In this document: positions 26,173 to 35,477 of the stretch, one piece after another | How the letters are laid out: the number at the start of each line of letters is the position of its first letter | How positions within the stretch are numbered: position 1 is the stretch's first letter | Source of the DNA: Rhizobium vallis | GTDB lineage: Bacteria; Pseudomonadota; Alphaproteobacteria; Rhizobiales; Rhizobiaceae | Assembly (NCBI RefSeq): GCF_003985155.1 | Contig: NZ_ML133693.1 | Coordinates: forward strand, 248,001 to 312,000 | Length of the DNA stretch: 64,000 nt | Direction: 5' to 3' | The notes under the pieces: generated by a model | What the model saw: the letters and a program-made list of their open reading frames with translations, nothing else | Told to the model about the DNA's origin: nothing | The model's database searches: none | Program-made: the position numbers and the translations under genes

Positions 26173-27675
26173 CTACCCCGCCGATGCGTCCGAAATCATC
26201 CTGGATACAGCATTCTTCCAGCCGATGATCTTGCCCTGCCGCTCGGTCTCATCCATCGAAGGGCTGAAGCGGCGGTCGCAGGCCCAGGCCTGGGCAAACT
26301 CCCGCCTGCCCGGCCAGATGCCGGCTTTCGAGCCGGCAAGCCAGGCGGCACCGAGCGCCGTCGTCTCGCGGATCGCCGAGCGGTCGACGGGATTCCCCGT
26401 CATGTCGGCGAGGCACTGCATCGTCCAGTCCGAAGCCGCCATGCCGCCATCGACGCGCAGCACCGTTTCCAGCTGGTTGACGCCCCAGTCCTTCTTCATC
26501 GCCACCAGCAGATCGAGCGTCTGGTAGGCCACGGATTCGAGCACGGCGCGGGCAAATTCCGCCGGCCCGCTGTTTCGCGTCAAGCCGAAGATTGCGCCGC
26601 GCGCGGCCGGATCCCAATACGGCGCGCCGAGGCCGGTGAAAGCAGGAACGATGTAGACCTGCTGTCCGGGATCGGCCTTGGCCGCAAGGACCCCCGCCTC
26701 CGACGCCTGGCCGATAATGCCGAGACCGTCGCGCAGCCATTGCACGGCCGCACCTGCGATGAAGATCGAGCCTTCGAGCGCGTACGTCGTCTCGCCGTCG
26801 AGCCGGTAGGCAATCGTCGTCAGCATCCGGTTGGAGGAGGAAACACGATCCCTGCCGGTGTTCAACAAAGCGAAGCAGCCGGTGCCATAAGTGGATTTCA
26901 TCATACCGGGCTCGAAGCAGGCATTGCCCATCGCTGCTGCCTGCTGGTCGCCGGCAACGCCAAGGATGGGAAGCTCCGCACCGAACAGCGCCTGGTCGAC
27001 GCGGCCGAAGTGATCGGCGCATTCCCTGACCTCGGGAAGCATGACGGCCGGGATTCTAAGAATGCCGAGAAGCTCCTCGTCCCATAGGCCGTCGTCGATA
27101 TTATAGAGCAGCGTTCTCGACGCATTGGTCGCATCGGTGGCGTGCACACGGCCGCCGGTCAGATTGTAGATCAGCCAGCTGTCGATCGTACCGAAACAGA
27201 CATCGCCCGCCTCCGCCTTCTCACGAAGGCCATCGACATTGTCGAGCAGCCAGCGCAGCTTGGTTCCGGAGAAATAGGGGTCGAGCAGCAGGCCGGTCTT
27301 GGCGCTGAACAGCTTCTCGTATCCATCGGCCTTCAGGCTCTCGCACATTTCGGCCGTGCGCCTGTCCTGCCAGACGATCGCGCGGTGAAGCGGTGTGCCG
27401 GACTTGCGATCCCAGACGACAACAGTCTCGCGCTGGTTGGTAATGCCGATCGCGGTGATGTCGGCGGCATCAAGACCTGCATCGGCGATCGCCTTGCGCA
27501 CCGTATCGACGACGGACTGCCAGATCTCGGTTGCGTCGTGCTCCACCCATCCGGGCTGCGGATAATATTGGGTAATCTCCGCCTGCGCCGAGCCGGCCAT
27601 CTTCATGTCGCCATCAAAGATGATTGCGCGCGACGATGTCGTGCCCTGGTCGATTGAAAGAATATAGCCGCTCAT
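26173..27675 (-). CDS. glpK: Glycerol kinase
   Basis: 500-aa FGGY kinase that converts glycerol to glycerol-3-phosphate with ATP. N-terminal YILSIDQGTTSSRAIIFD (~3-20), AITNQRETVVVWD (~80), GTYGCFALLNTG-type phosphate loop (seen as STYGTGCFALLNTG, ~264) and GGMAASDWTMQCLADMTG (~403) are all typical. ATG 27675 has GGAGA 6 bp upstream; an in-frame upstream extension is not needed. Last gene of the glycerol operon, separated from the binding-protein gene by 150 bp containing two stable hairpins. Confidence 0.95.
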   Translation of the reverse strand: MSGYILSIDQGTTSSRAIIFDGDMKMAGSAQAEITQYYPQPGWVEHDATEIWQSVVDTVRKAIADAGLDAADITAIGITNQRETVVVWDRKSGTPLHRAIVWQDRRTAEMCESLKADGYEKLFSAKTGLLLDPYFSGTKLRWLLDNVDGLREKAEAGDVCFGTIDSWLIYNLTGGRVHATDATNASRTLLYNIDDGLWDEELLGILRIPAVMLPEVRECADHFGRVDQALFGAELPILGVAGDQQAAAMGNACFEPGMMKSTYGTGCFALLNTGRDRVSSSNRMLTTIAYRLDGETTYALEGSIFIAGAAVQWLRDGLGIIGQASEAGVLAAKADPGQQVYIVPAFTGLGAPYWDPAARGAIFGLTRNSGPAEFARAVLESVAYQTLDLLVAMKKDWGVNQLETVLRVDGGMAASDWTMQCLADMTGNPVDRSAIRETTALGAAWLAGSKAGIWPGRREFAQAWACDRRFSPSMDETERQGKIIGWKNAVSRMISDASAG

Positions 27676-27756
27676 ATCCGTCTCCGGCTCGCACGAAACC
27701 GCTCCGCCCGGCGATGAGGGCGGATGCGGAGATTTCATGAGAGAAAGATTGTGGGT

Positions 27757-27815
27757 GCCACCGGCGTGCTGCCGGTGGCAGGAAGTGATGGCCGGAAGCC
27801 TCGTTGCCTCCGGCC
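27757..27815 (-). terminator. Two tandem GC-rich stem-loops between glpV and glpK
   Basis: Hairpin 1: arms GCCACCGGC (27757-27765) and GCCGGTGGC (27771-27779), perfect, 5-nt loop. Hairpin 2: arms GGCCGGA (27790-27796) and TCCGGCC (27809-27815), perfect, 12-nt loop. There is no strong U-run, so they more likely protect the upstream binding-protein mRNA from 3' decay or cause partial termination than stop transcription fully. Confidence 0.6.
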
Positions 27816-27825
27816 GAGGTCCGCC

Positions 27826-29550
27826 TTACTTCGACTGCCAGCTCTTGACGAGTTCGTCGTAGTTGACAGTGACCGGCTTTTCCTTCTCCTTCTCGATCTT
27901 CAGCTGCGGCGCAAGGTTGCCCTTCTTCACCGCATCCGCGTTCCAATAACCGAGGTCATGCTCTTCGGCCAGTTTCGGACCGATATCGCCCTGGACGCCC
28001 GATTTCTCGATACGGCCCATGACTTTCTCCTGCTCGCCGCAAAGAGAATCCATGGCTTCCTGCGGAGTCTTGGCGCCGGCAGCGGCATCACCGATAGCCT
28101 GCCACCAAAGCTGAGCCAGCTTCGGATAGTCGGGAACGTTGGTACCGGTCGGCGACCACTGAACGCGGGCCGGCGAACGATAGAACTCGATCAGACCGCC
28201 GAGCTTCGGAGCGCGCTCCGTAAAGCTCTTGTCGCGAATGGTGGATTCGCGGATGAAGGTGAGACCGAGCTGGCTCTTCTTCACGTCAACCGTCTTGGAG
28301 GTGACGAACTGTGCATAGAGCCATGCGGCTTTCGCGCGGTCCGTCGGGGTCGATTTCATCAGCGTCCACGAGCCGACGTCCTGATAACCAAGCTTCATGC
28401 CGTCTTTCCAGTAAACGCCATGCGGGCTCGGTGCCATGCGCCATTTCGGCGTACCGTCCTCATTCATAACAGGCAGGCCAGGCTTGACCATGTCTGCGGT
28501 AAACGCCGTGTACCAGAAGATCTGCTGCGCGACATTACCCTGTGCCGGCACCGGACCGGATTCCGAGAAGGTCATGCCCTGAGCTTCCGCCGGTGCGTAT
28601 GCCTTCAACCAATCGAGATACTTCTGGATCGAATAGACCGCTGCCGGGCCGTTGGTATCGCCGCCACGCGCGACGCACGAACCGACGGGACGCGACTTCT
28701 CGTCGACCTTGATACCCCATTCGTCGACCGGAAGACCGTTCGGCAGGCCCTTGTCACCATTGCCGGCCATCGAAAGCCAGGCGTCGGTGAAGCGCCAGCC
28801 GAGCGACGGGTCCTTCTTGCCGTAGTCCATGTGGCCGAAGACCTTCTTGCCGTTCACGTCACGGCCGGTGAAGAATTCGGCAATGTCTTCATAGGCCGAC
28901 CAGTTGACCGGAACGCCGAGATCGTAGCCGTATTTCGCCTTGAAATCGGCCTTGTTCTTCTCGTCGTTGAACCAGTCGTAGCGGAACCAGTAGAGGTTGG
29001 CGAACTGCTGGTCGGGAAGCTGGTAGAGCTTCTTATCCGGCGCGGTCGTGAACTTCGTGCCGATGAAGTCGGCGATATCGAGGCCGGGGTTGGTAACGTC
29101 CTTGCCTTCGCCGGCCATCCAGTCGGTCAGGTTGCGCACCTGCTGATAGCGCCAGTGGGTACCGATCAAGTCGGAGTCGTTGACCCAGCCGTCATAAAGG
29201 TTCTGCCCGGTCTGCATCTGTGTCTGAATCTTTTCGACAACGTCACCCTCTTGAATGACGTCGTGCGTGACCTTGATGCCGGTAATTGCAGTAAAGGCCG
29301 GAGCCAGAACCTCGGACTCATACTTGTGGGTGGTCAAGGTTTCCGAAACAACCTTGATATCCATACCCTGGAAAGGCTTCGCCGCATCGACGAACCATTG
29401 CATTTCCTTTTCCTGGTCGGCGCGGGAGAGCGTCGACACGTCGCCGATCTCCTTGTCCAGGAAAGTCTTTGCCTCGTCCATGCCGGCATAGGCCGACCCG
29501 GTCATGGCCAGCAGTACCGCTGCTGTCGTCGTCAATAAATGCCTTCGCAT
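27826..29550 (-). CDS. glpV: Glycerol ABC importer solute-binding protein
   Basis: 574-aa extracellular binding protein (family 1-like, unusually long) of the rhizobial glycerol importer. Sec signal MRRHLLTTTAAVLLAMTGSAYA is cleaved before GMDEAKTF. The mature protein contains VVSETLTTHKYESEVLAPAF and YDGWVNDSDLIGTHWRYQQV. ATG 29550 has a good GGGAGGA site 6 bp upstream. Position and order (after two ATPases, two permeases and the small GlpU) match the glpSTPQUV glycerol transporter known in R. leguminosarum. Confidence 0.9.
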   Translation of the reverse strand: MRRHLLTTTAAVLLAMTGSAYAGMDEAKTFLDKEIGDVSTLSRADQEKEMQWFVDAAKPFQGMDIKVVSETLTTHKYESEVLAPAFTAITGIKVTHDVIQEGDVVEKIQTQMQTGQNLYDGWVNDSDLIGTHWRYQQVRNLTDWMAGEGKDVTNPGLDIADFIGTKFTTAPDKKLYQLPDQQFANLYWFRYDWFNDEKNKADFKAKYGYDLGVPVNWSAYEDIAEFFTGRDVNGKKVFGHMDYGKKDPSLGWRFTDAWLSMAGNGDKGLPNGLPVDEWGIKVDEKSRPVGSCVARGGDTNGPAAVYSIQKYLDWLKAYAPAEAQGMTFSESGPVPAQGNVAQQIFWYTAFTADMVKPGLPVMNEDGTPKWRMAPSPHGVYWKDGMKLGYQDVGSWTLMKSTPTDRAKAAWLYAQFVTSKTVDVKKSQLGLTFIRESTIRDKSFTERAPKLGGLIEFYRSPARVQWSPTGTNVPDYPKLAQLWWQAIGDAAAGAKTPQEAMDSLCGEQEKVMGRIEKSGVQGDIGPKLAEEHDLGYWNADAVKKGNLAPQLKIEKEKEKPVTVNYDELVKSWQSK

Positions 29551-29632
29551 GATATCCTCCCAGGGTTTTGCGATTGCAGTCTTCACGTCTCAGGCGGCCA
29601 GAAATACCCCCGGCCATCTGCATCAATTTGCC

Positions 29633-29929
29633 TCACACGTAACGGAATACGCCGACGGCGTAGACAACGGAGAGAGCGAGAGCCCACCAGAGGCTTGATC
29701 CCGCGAGACCAAGCCAGGCAAGATGGATAAAGGCGCTGCCGAGCAGCGAAAGGAAAAGCCGGTCACCGCGCGTCGTCTCGAAGCGCAGGATTCCGATCCG
29801 CGGGTTGCCGCCCGGCACGGCATACTCCCAGACCCCCATGCCGATCAGCAGCAATACGATAACGATGAAGAACGCGGCCGTCGGCCAGGTCCATGCCATC
29901 CATGAAAAATCGGGAAGCGAAAAGCTCAT
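29633..29929 (-). CDS. glpU: Small membrane protein of the glycerol importer (DUF2160-like)
   Basis: 98-aa protein with three hydrophobic segments (~14-34, ~60-76, ~78-95) and the cytosolic stretch YAVPGGNPRIGILRFETTRG. Its ATG overlaps the glpQ stop by one base (TGATG) and GGGAGGG is just upstream. It is an invariable small member of rhizobial glycerol transporter operons; the exact role is unknown, possibly assembly or stability of the permease pair. Confidence 0.82.
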   Translation of the reverse strand: MSFSLPDFSWMAWTWPTAAFFIVIVLLLIGMGVWEYAVPGGNPRIGILRFETTRGDRLFLSLLGSAFIHLAWLGLAGSSLWWALALSVVYAVGVFRYV

Positions 29930-30840
29930 CAAACCCTCCCCAGGGCGAAGCCCTTGGCGATGTAATTGCGCACAAACCAGATCACCAGCGCCCCTGGGAT
30001 CAGGGTCAGAACACCCGCGGCGGCAAGCAAGCCCCAATCCATGCCGGATGCAGAGACGGTACGGGTCATGGTGGCAGCGATCGGCTTCGCGTCGGTCGTC
30101 GTCAGCGTTCGTGCGATCAGCAACTCGACCCAGGAGAACATGAAGCAGAAGAAGCAGGCGACACCTATGCCGCTCGCAATCAGCGGCGTGAAGATCTTCA
30201 GGAAAAACCGCGGGAACGAATAGCCATCGATATAGGCCGTTTCGTCGATTTCCTTCGGCACGCCGGACATGAAGCCTTCAAGGATCCAGACCGCAAGCGG
30301 CACGTTAAAGAGGCAATGCGCCAATGCCACGGCGATGTGCGTATCGATCAGTCCAAAGGCTGAGTAGAGCTGGAAGAACGGCAGGGCAAAGACGGCCGGC
30401 GGCGCCATCCGGTTCGTCAGCAACCAGAAGAAAAGGTGCTTGTCACCAAGGAACCGATAACGGGAGAAGGCGTAGGCCGCCGGTAGCGCGGCTGCCACCG
30501 AGATCACCATGTTGATCACGACATAGGTGATTGAATTGATATAGCCGGAATACCACGCCTTCTCCGTGAAGATCGTCACGTAATTGGCGATCGTCGGGTT
30601 ATGAGGATAAAGCGTCAGAGAATTGACGATTTCCGCGTTGGTCTTGAAGCTCATGTTGACGAGCCAATAGATCGGCAGCAGCAGCACGATGATATAGATC
30701 GTCGGAACCACCCACCACCAGCGCGATTCCTCGCCGCGCCGGCGCATCAGACGGCTGACTTCATCGGAGGAGAGACCGCTTGCGACACTGGCAACGCCTG
30801 AGATCTTGCGGCTCGCTGTCGTTTCGTTGGAGGCGCTCAT
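29929..30840 (-). CDS. glpQ: Glycerol ABC importer permease (MalG-like)
   Basis: 303-aa inner-membrane permease with six helices preceded by a ~45-aa cytoplasmic tail. The EAA loop is DETAYIDGYSFPRFFLKIFT (~215-235), and YRFLGDKHLFFWLLTNRMAP is the conserved MalG-type segment. It begins 1 bp after glpP ends and is translationally coupled to glpU. Partner of GlpP. Confidence 0.92.
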   Translation of the reverse strand: MSASNETTASRKISGVASVASGLSSDEVSRLMRRRGEESRWWWVVPTIYIIVLLLPIYWLVNMSFKTNAEIVNSLTLYPHNPTIANYVTIFTEKAWYSGYINSITYVVINMVISVAAALPAAYAFSRYRFLGDKHLFFWLLTNRMAPPAVFALPFFQLYSAFGLIDTHIAVALAHCLFNVPLAVWILEGFMSGVPKEIDETAYIDGYSFPRFFLKIFTPLIASGIGVACFFCFMFSWVELLIARTLTTTDAKPIAATMTRTVSASGMDWGLLAAAGVLTLIPGALVIWFVRNYIAKGFALGRV

Positions 30841-30841
30841 T

Positions 30842-31708
30842 TCAATTCTCCGCGTCGTGGCTTGTCATGACGGTGTAGAACACCCACGAAAGCAGCAGGA
30901 TGATCAGGAAATAGACCAGCGACATGGCAGCGGCCGGACCGAGGTCAAACTGTCCGAGGGCGGTCTTGACCAGATCGATCGACAGGAAAGTGGTCGAGTT
31001 GCCCGGACCGCCACCCGTGACGACAAAAGGCTCTGTGTAGATCATGAAACTATCCATGAAGCGCAGCAGCACGGCGATCAGAAGAACGCGCTTCATCTTT
31101 GGCAGCTGGATATAGCGGAACACAGCCCAACGAGACGCACCATCGATCTTGGCTGCCTGATAGAAAGCATCTGGAATGGAAACGAGGCCTGCATAGCAGA
31201 GCAAGACGACCAAGCTCGTCCAGTGCCAGACGTCCATGATGATGATCGTCACCCAGGCGTCGAGCGGATCCTGCACATAGTTGTAGTCGATACCGATGGC
31301 ATTGATGTAATAGCCGAACAAACCAATGTCGTTGCGGCCGAACACCTGCCAGATCGTGCCGACAACGTTCCACGGAACCAGCAGTGGCAGCGCCATCAGA
31401 ACCAGGCACACCGGCACGCCGATGCCCGATTTCGGCATGTTGAGCGCAATGAAGATACCGAGCGGGATCTCAAGAGCGAGAATGATCAACGAAAAAATCA
31501 GATTTCGCTGCAGGGCGGCCCAGAAACGGTCGGAATGCAGGATTTGGGTAAACCAATCCGTTCCGTTCCAGAAGAACTGGTTGTTTCCGAACGTGTCCTG
31601 AACGGAATAGTTCACAACCGTCATCAAGGGAATGACGGCCGAGAATGCCACGAGCACGAGGACCGGCAGGACCAGAAACCACGCTTTGTTGTTCCAGGTT
31701 TTTTCCAT
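30842..31708 (-). CDS. glpP: Glycerol ABC importer permease (MalF-like)
   Basis: 288-aa permease with six helices. N-terminal WNNKAWFLVLPVLVLVAFSA, then the EAA loop YQAAKIDGASRWAVFRYIQL (~190). ATG 31708 has GGAGG 9 bp upstream and lies 2 bp after the glpT stop; an in-frame extension into glpT is unlikely. Forms the membrane channel with GlpQ. Confidence 0.92.
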   Translation of the reverse strand: MEKTWNNKAWFLVLPVLVLVAFSAVIPLMTVVNYSVQDTFGNNQFFWNGTDWFTQILHSDRFWAALQRNLIFSLIILALEIPLGIFIALNMPKSGIGVPVCLVLMALPLLVPWNVVGTIWQVFGRNDIGLFGYYINAIGIDYNYVQDPLDAWVTIIIMDVWHWTSLVVLLCYAGLVSIPDAFYQAAKIDGASRWAVFRYIQLPKMKRVLLIAVLLRFMDSFMIYTEPFVVTGGGPGNSTTFLSIDLVKTALGQFDLGPAAAMSLVYFLIILLLSWVFYTVMTSHDAEN

Positions 31709-31710
31709 GA

Positions 31711-32781
31711 TCAAGCCTCCGGTCCGGCGCGCCAAGAGTCGGCATAGATGCTGATACCCGATGGCTCGAAGGTCACCCGGGGATCAGCCGGAATTTCCCC
31801 GTCCTCGGGGACGACGATCGCGATCGGCTGGCCGGCAAACTGCGCGCGGACGATCTTCTGCCGGCCGATATCTTCCACCTTGCTGACGGTCACGGGCATG
31901 CCCTCGCGGCCGACCCGAACAAACTCGGGCCGGATTCCAAGCTCTACCTTGGCCGCTGCCGAAGTCTTTGGCGCATAGTCGAGCGTCAGGGTATGCTCGC
32001 CGACCCGAACCGTGCGGCCTTCCACCTTGGCCGGCATGAAGTTCATGCCCGGAGAACCGATGAAGTAGCCGACGAAGGTATGGCTCGGACGCTCAAAGAG
32101 CTCGGCCGGCGTGCCGATCTGCACAATCTCGCCGTCGTACATGACCACGACTTTGTCGGCGAAGGTCAGCGCCTCCGTCTGGTCATGCGTGACATAGACC
32201 ATCGTAAAACCGAACTGCTTATGCAGCCGCTTCAGCTGCGATCGCAGCACCCATTTCATATGCGGATCGATAACAGTGAGCGGCTCGTCGAAGAGAATCG
32301 CGTTCACATCCGAGCGCACGAGGCCACGGCCGAGCGAAATCTTCTGCTTTTGGTCCGCCGTCAAACCGCGGGCGCGACGCTTGGCCCAGCCTGCAAGATC
32401 GATCATCTCCAATATTTCACGGACACGACGATCAACATCAGGCTCCGCCACTCCGCGGTTGCGCAAGGGGAAAGCCAGATTGTCATAGACGGTCATCGTG
32501 TCGTAGATCACCGGAAACTGGAATACCTGCGCAATATTTCGTTGCTGCGTCGGCAGGTTTGTCACATCCTGTCCGTCGAAAAGAATTCGCCCTTCGGACG
32601 GCTGAATAAGGCCGGAAATGATATTGAGCAGCGAGGTCTTTCCGCAGCCTGAAGGTCCGAGCAGCGCATAGGCGCCGCCATCGTTCCACTCGTGGTGCAC
32701 TTCCTTGAGAGCGTAGTCCTTCTCGCTCTTCGGGTTCGGCCCATAGGCATGTCTGATATGATCGAGGGTGATACGTGCCAT
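31711..32781 (-). CDS. glpT: Glycerol ABC importer ATPase 2
   Basis: 356-aa ATPase of the MalK/UgpC class. Walker A GPSGCGKTSLLNIISG (~42-57), Walker B ILFDEPLTVIDPH (~165) and H-loop VYVTHDQTEALTF. The signature region reads LTADQKQKISLGRGLVR, so the canonical LSGGQ is replaced. The C-terminal part is a TOBE-type regulatory domain. Paired with GlpS, which has an intact LSGGQ, implying an asymmetric ATPase dimer. The gene lies 9 bp after glpS. Confidence 0.9.
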   Translation of the reverse strand: MARITLDHIRHAYGPNPKSEKDYALKEVHHEWNDGGAYALLGPSGCGKTSLLNIISGLIQPSEGRILFDGQDVTNLPTQQRNIAQVFQFPVIYDTMTVYDNLAFPLRNRGVAEPDVDRRVREILEMIDLAGWAKRRARGLTADQKQKISLGRGLVRSDVNAILFDEPLTVIDPHMKWVLRSQLKRLHKQFGFTMVYVTHDQTEALTFADKVVVMYDGEIVQIGTPAELFERPSHTFVGYFIGSPGMNFMPAKVEGRTVRVGEHTLTLDYAPKTSAAAKVELGIRPEFVRVGREGMPVTVSKVEDIGRQKIVRAQFAGQPIAIVVPEDGEIPADPRVTFEPSGISIYADSWRAGPEA

Positions 32782-32790
32782 GATCTTCTC

Positions 32791-33870
32791 CTAGCCCCTC
32801 TGCCTGGCGGTGGTGATCGCCCGGCCGTCCGCGCCGAACGCCATCAGGTGGCGCGTATCGATGAAAACGGAAATGTCCGTGTCCGGGTCGATATTGTGGA
32901 TGCCGTGGGCAAGCATCACCCAGCGGGTGTCGGCAAATTGCAGATGCAAGAAGCTTTCCGACCCCGTGATCTCCGAAATCTGTGTCCGTGCTGTCAGCCG
33001 CGCCGAATCCGCCGTCTGGGCGGTTGGTGCAAGATGATGCGGGTGAAACGCTATCGTTGCCGGCCCGTCCGGCACGTTCTGAAGATGCAGCGGCACGGCA
33101 AAAATCACAGCGCCCTCGTGCAGGAAATTGCCTTCCGATTTGATGAGATCAATAAAATTCAGCGGCGGATCGGCAAAGGTTTTCGCCGTCGTTAGATCGA
33201 GCGGGTTGCGATAGACCTCGATCGTCGGGCCGAACTGCGTGATCCGGCCCTCGTTGAGCGCTGCCGTATTGCCACCAAGCAACAAGGCTTCGGAGGGTTC
33301 CGTCGTGGCATAGACGAAGATCGCGCCGGACTGGGCGAAGATACGCGGCAATTCCTGCCGCAGCTCTTCACGCAGCTTGTAATCGAGATTGGCGAGCGGC
33401 TCGTCCATCAAAACAAGGCTGGCATTCTTGACGAGTGCGCGGGCAAGCGCGGTGCGCTGCTGCTGGCCGCCGGACAGGTTGAGCGGCGTGCGATCGAGAT
33501 AGGGCGTAAGCTTCAGAAGCTCGGCTGCCTTGCGCACCTCGCGGTCGATCGTGGCGGCATCCTTGCCCGATATGCGCATCGGCGAGGCGATGTTCTCATA
33601 AACGGTCAGCGCCGGATAGTTGATGAACTGCTGGTAGACCATGGCGACGTTGCGCTTCTGCACCGGCATGCCGGTGACATCGGCGCCATCGAAATGGATG
33701 GAGCCGGCAGTCGGACGGTCGAGCCCGGCCATCAGCCGCATCAGCGACGTCTTGCCCGACAGCGTTGGCCCGAGCAGGACGTTCAGCGTGCCCCGCTCGA
33801 GGACCAGATCGGTCGGATAGATGTGATAGTCCGCCCCCACCATCTTGGCGGCGTTTCGCAGTTCCAGCAT
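32791..33870 (-). CDS. glpS: Glycerol ABC importer ATPase 1
   Basis: 359-aa MalK-class ATPase. The Walker A is non-standard, GPTLSGKTSLMRLMAG (~34-49), where the usual second Gly-Cys is Leu-Ser; the signature LSGGQQQRTALARALV (~135) and Walker B LVLMDEPLANLDYKL are intact; the H-loop reads VYATTEPSEAL, so the switch His is replaced by Thr. The partner GlpT has the reverse pattern (degenerate signature, intact H-loop), which predicts one full and one weak ATP site. It starts 39 bp downstream of glpD. Confidence 0.9.
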   Translation of the reverse strand: MLELRNAAKMVGADYHIYPTDLVLERGTLNVLLGPTLSGKTSLMRLMAGLDRPTAGSIHFDGADVTGMPVQKRNVAMVYQQFINYPALTVYENIASPMRISGKDAATIDREVRKAAELLKLTPYLDRTPLNLSGGQQQRTALARALVKNASLVLMDEPLANLDYKLREELRQELPRIFAQSGAIFVYATTEPSEALLLGGNTAALNEGRITQFGPTIEVYRNPLDLTTAKTFADPPLNFIDLIKSEGNFLHEGAVIFAVPLHLQNVPDGPATIAFHPHHLAPTAQTADSARLTARTQISEITGSESFLHLQFADTRWVMLAHGIHNIDPDTDISVFIDTRHLMAFGADGRAITTARQRG

Positions 33871-33909
33871 TCCTGTTCCCGTGCCTCCACGCAGCGGGGA
33901 TCACATGGC

Positions 33910-35424
33910 TTATCCGGCCATCGCCGGTCTGGCAGCCATGTACTCCTCCAGTGACTGTGCCTGCTCCTTCGAAAGGCGCAGACCATCCTTCGTTCTCCTC
34001 CACAGCACGTCATCGGCGTGCCGGGCCCATTCATGTTCGACCAGGTATGTCACCTCGGCCTCGTAAAGATCGCCGCCGAACAGCCGTCCGAGATCCTCGG
34101 GGCCGCGGGCATCGCCGAGCAGCACTTCGGCCCTGGTGCCGTAGCGGCGCACCAGCCGGCGCGCATGCGTATCGGCGAGGAACGGATAACGCCGCTTCAA
34201 TTTGGTAACCTCGGCGTCATAACCCTTTGCCGGGAAGTCGCCTCCCGGCAGATGGCTCCTGGCCGTCCAGGGCGCGCCCTTGACGCCGATCGCAGCACCG
34301 ATTTTCTCCAGCGCATGTTCGGAAAGCCGGCGATAGGTGGTGAGCTTGCCGCCGAAGACGTTGAGCAGTGGCGCGGCCTCGCCCTCACCCTCGATTTTCA
34401 GCACATAATCGCGCGTCGCTTCCTGGGCCTTCGAGGCGCCATCGTCGTAAAGCGGCCTGACCGCCGAATAGGTCCAGACGATATCCTCGGGCCTGACCGG
34501 CTCCTTGAAATATTCCGACGCGGCATTGCAGAGATAGACGGTCTCTTCCTCGGAAATCCGGACATCCCGGGGATCGGCAGTGTAATCGCGGTCGGTGGTG
34601 CCGATCAGGGTGAAATCGCCCTCGTACGGGATGGCGAAGATGATGCGGTTGTCGGGATTCTGGAAGAAGTAGGCTCTGGGATCGTCGAACTTCTTCTTCA
34701 CGATGATATGGCTGCCCTGGACGAGGCGGACATGGCGGGCCTCGTTCTGCCCGAAGGCCGAGCGGATGACGTGGTCGACCCAAGGGCCGGCGGCGTTGAC
34801 CAACATGCGGGCGCGATGGCTGCCATTGCGGCCGGTGACCGTATCGATGGTTTCGATGTGCCAGAGGCCATTTTCCCGCCTGGCCGACACCACCTTGGTG
34901 CGCGGCAGGATGGTCGCCCCCTTGTCGGCGGCATCGCGGGCGTTCAGCACCACCATACGGGCGTCGTCGACCCAGCCGTCGGAATATTCGAAAGCCCGCG
35001 TAAACAACGCCTTCAACGGCTTGCCGGCCACGTCTTTGCGCATGTCGAGCACGGATGTCGCCGGCAGAAGCTTGCGACCGCCGAGATGATCGTAAAGGAA
35101 GAGGCCGAGCCGGATCAGCCAGGCCGGGCGAATGCCGCCCTTATGATAGGGCAGCACGAAGCGCAGCGGCCAAATGATGTGCGGCGCCATCGCCCAGAGG
35201 ATTTCGCGCTCCATCAGCGATTCGCGCACCAGGCGGAATTCGTAGTGCTCGAGATAACGCAGGCCGCCATGGATGAGCTTGGTGGCGCCCGACGAGGTGC
35301 CCGAGGCAAAATCGTTCATCTCCGCCAGCGCCACCGAATAGCCGCGACCTACGGCATCGCGCGCAATCCCGCAGCCGTTGATGCCGCCGCCGATGACGAA
35401 TATGTCGTGAATTTCCGGGCCCAA
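33910..35424 (-). CDS. glpD: Glycerol-3-phosphate dehydrogenase, FAD-dependent
   Basis: 504-aa membrane-associated flavoenzyme that oxidises glycerol-3-phosphate to dihydroxyacetone phosphate and passes electrons to quinone. FAD-binding FVIGGGINGCGIARDAVGRG (~8-27), SGTSSGATKLIHGGLRYLEH (~41-60) and a GlpD C-terminal domain (EVTYLVEHEWARHADDVLWR, ~465). I propose TTG at 35424 as start because GGAGGGG lies 5 bp before it and the protein then has the normal family length; a TTG 13 codons upstream is the alternative and has no ribosome site. First structural gene after the phased-repeat promoter. Confidence 0.93.
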   Translation of the reverse strand: MGPEIHDIFVIGGGINGCGIARDAVGRGYSVALAEMNDFASGTSSGATKLIHGGLRYLEHYEFRLVRESLMEREILWAMAPHIIWPLRFVLPYHKGGIRPAWLIRLGLFLYDHLGGRKLLPATSVLDMRKDVAGKPLKALFTRAFEYSDGWVDDARMVVLNARDAADKGATILPRTKVVSARRENGLWHIETIDTVTGRNGSHRARMLVNAAGPWVDHVIRSAFGQNEARHVRLVQGSHIIVKKKFDDPRAYFFQNPDNRIIFAIPYEGDFTLIGTTDRDYTADPRDVRISEEETVYLCNAASEYFKEPVRPEDIVWTYSAVRPLYDDGASKAQEATRDYVLKIEGEGEAAPLLNVFGGKLTTYRRLSEHALEKIGAAIGVKGAPWTARSHLPGGDFPAKGYDAEVTKLKRRYPFLADTHARRLVRRYGTRAEVLLGDARGPEDLGRLFGGDLYEAEVTYLVEHEWARHADDVLWRRTKDGLRLSKEQAQSLEEYMAARPAMAG

Positions 35425-35477
35425 CTTCCCCTCCGAGCCTGCTGCGGATTTCGCATCGCACAAAATTTGCGCAATTG

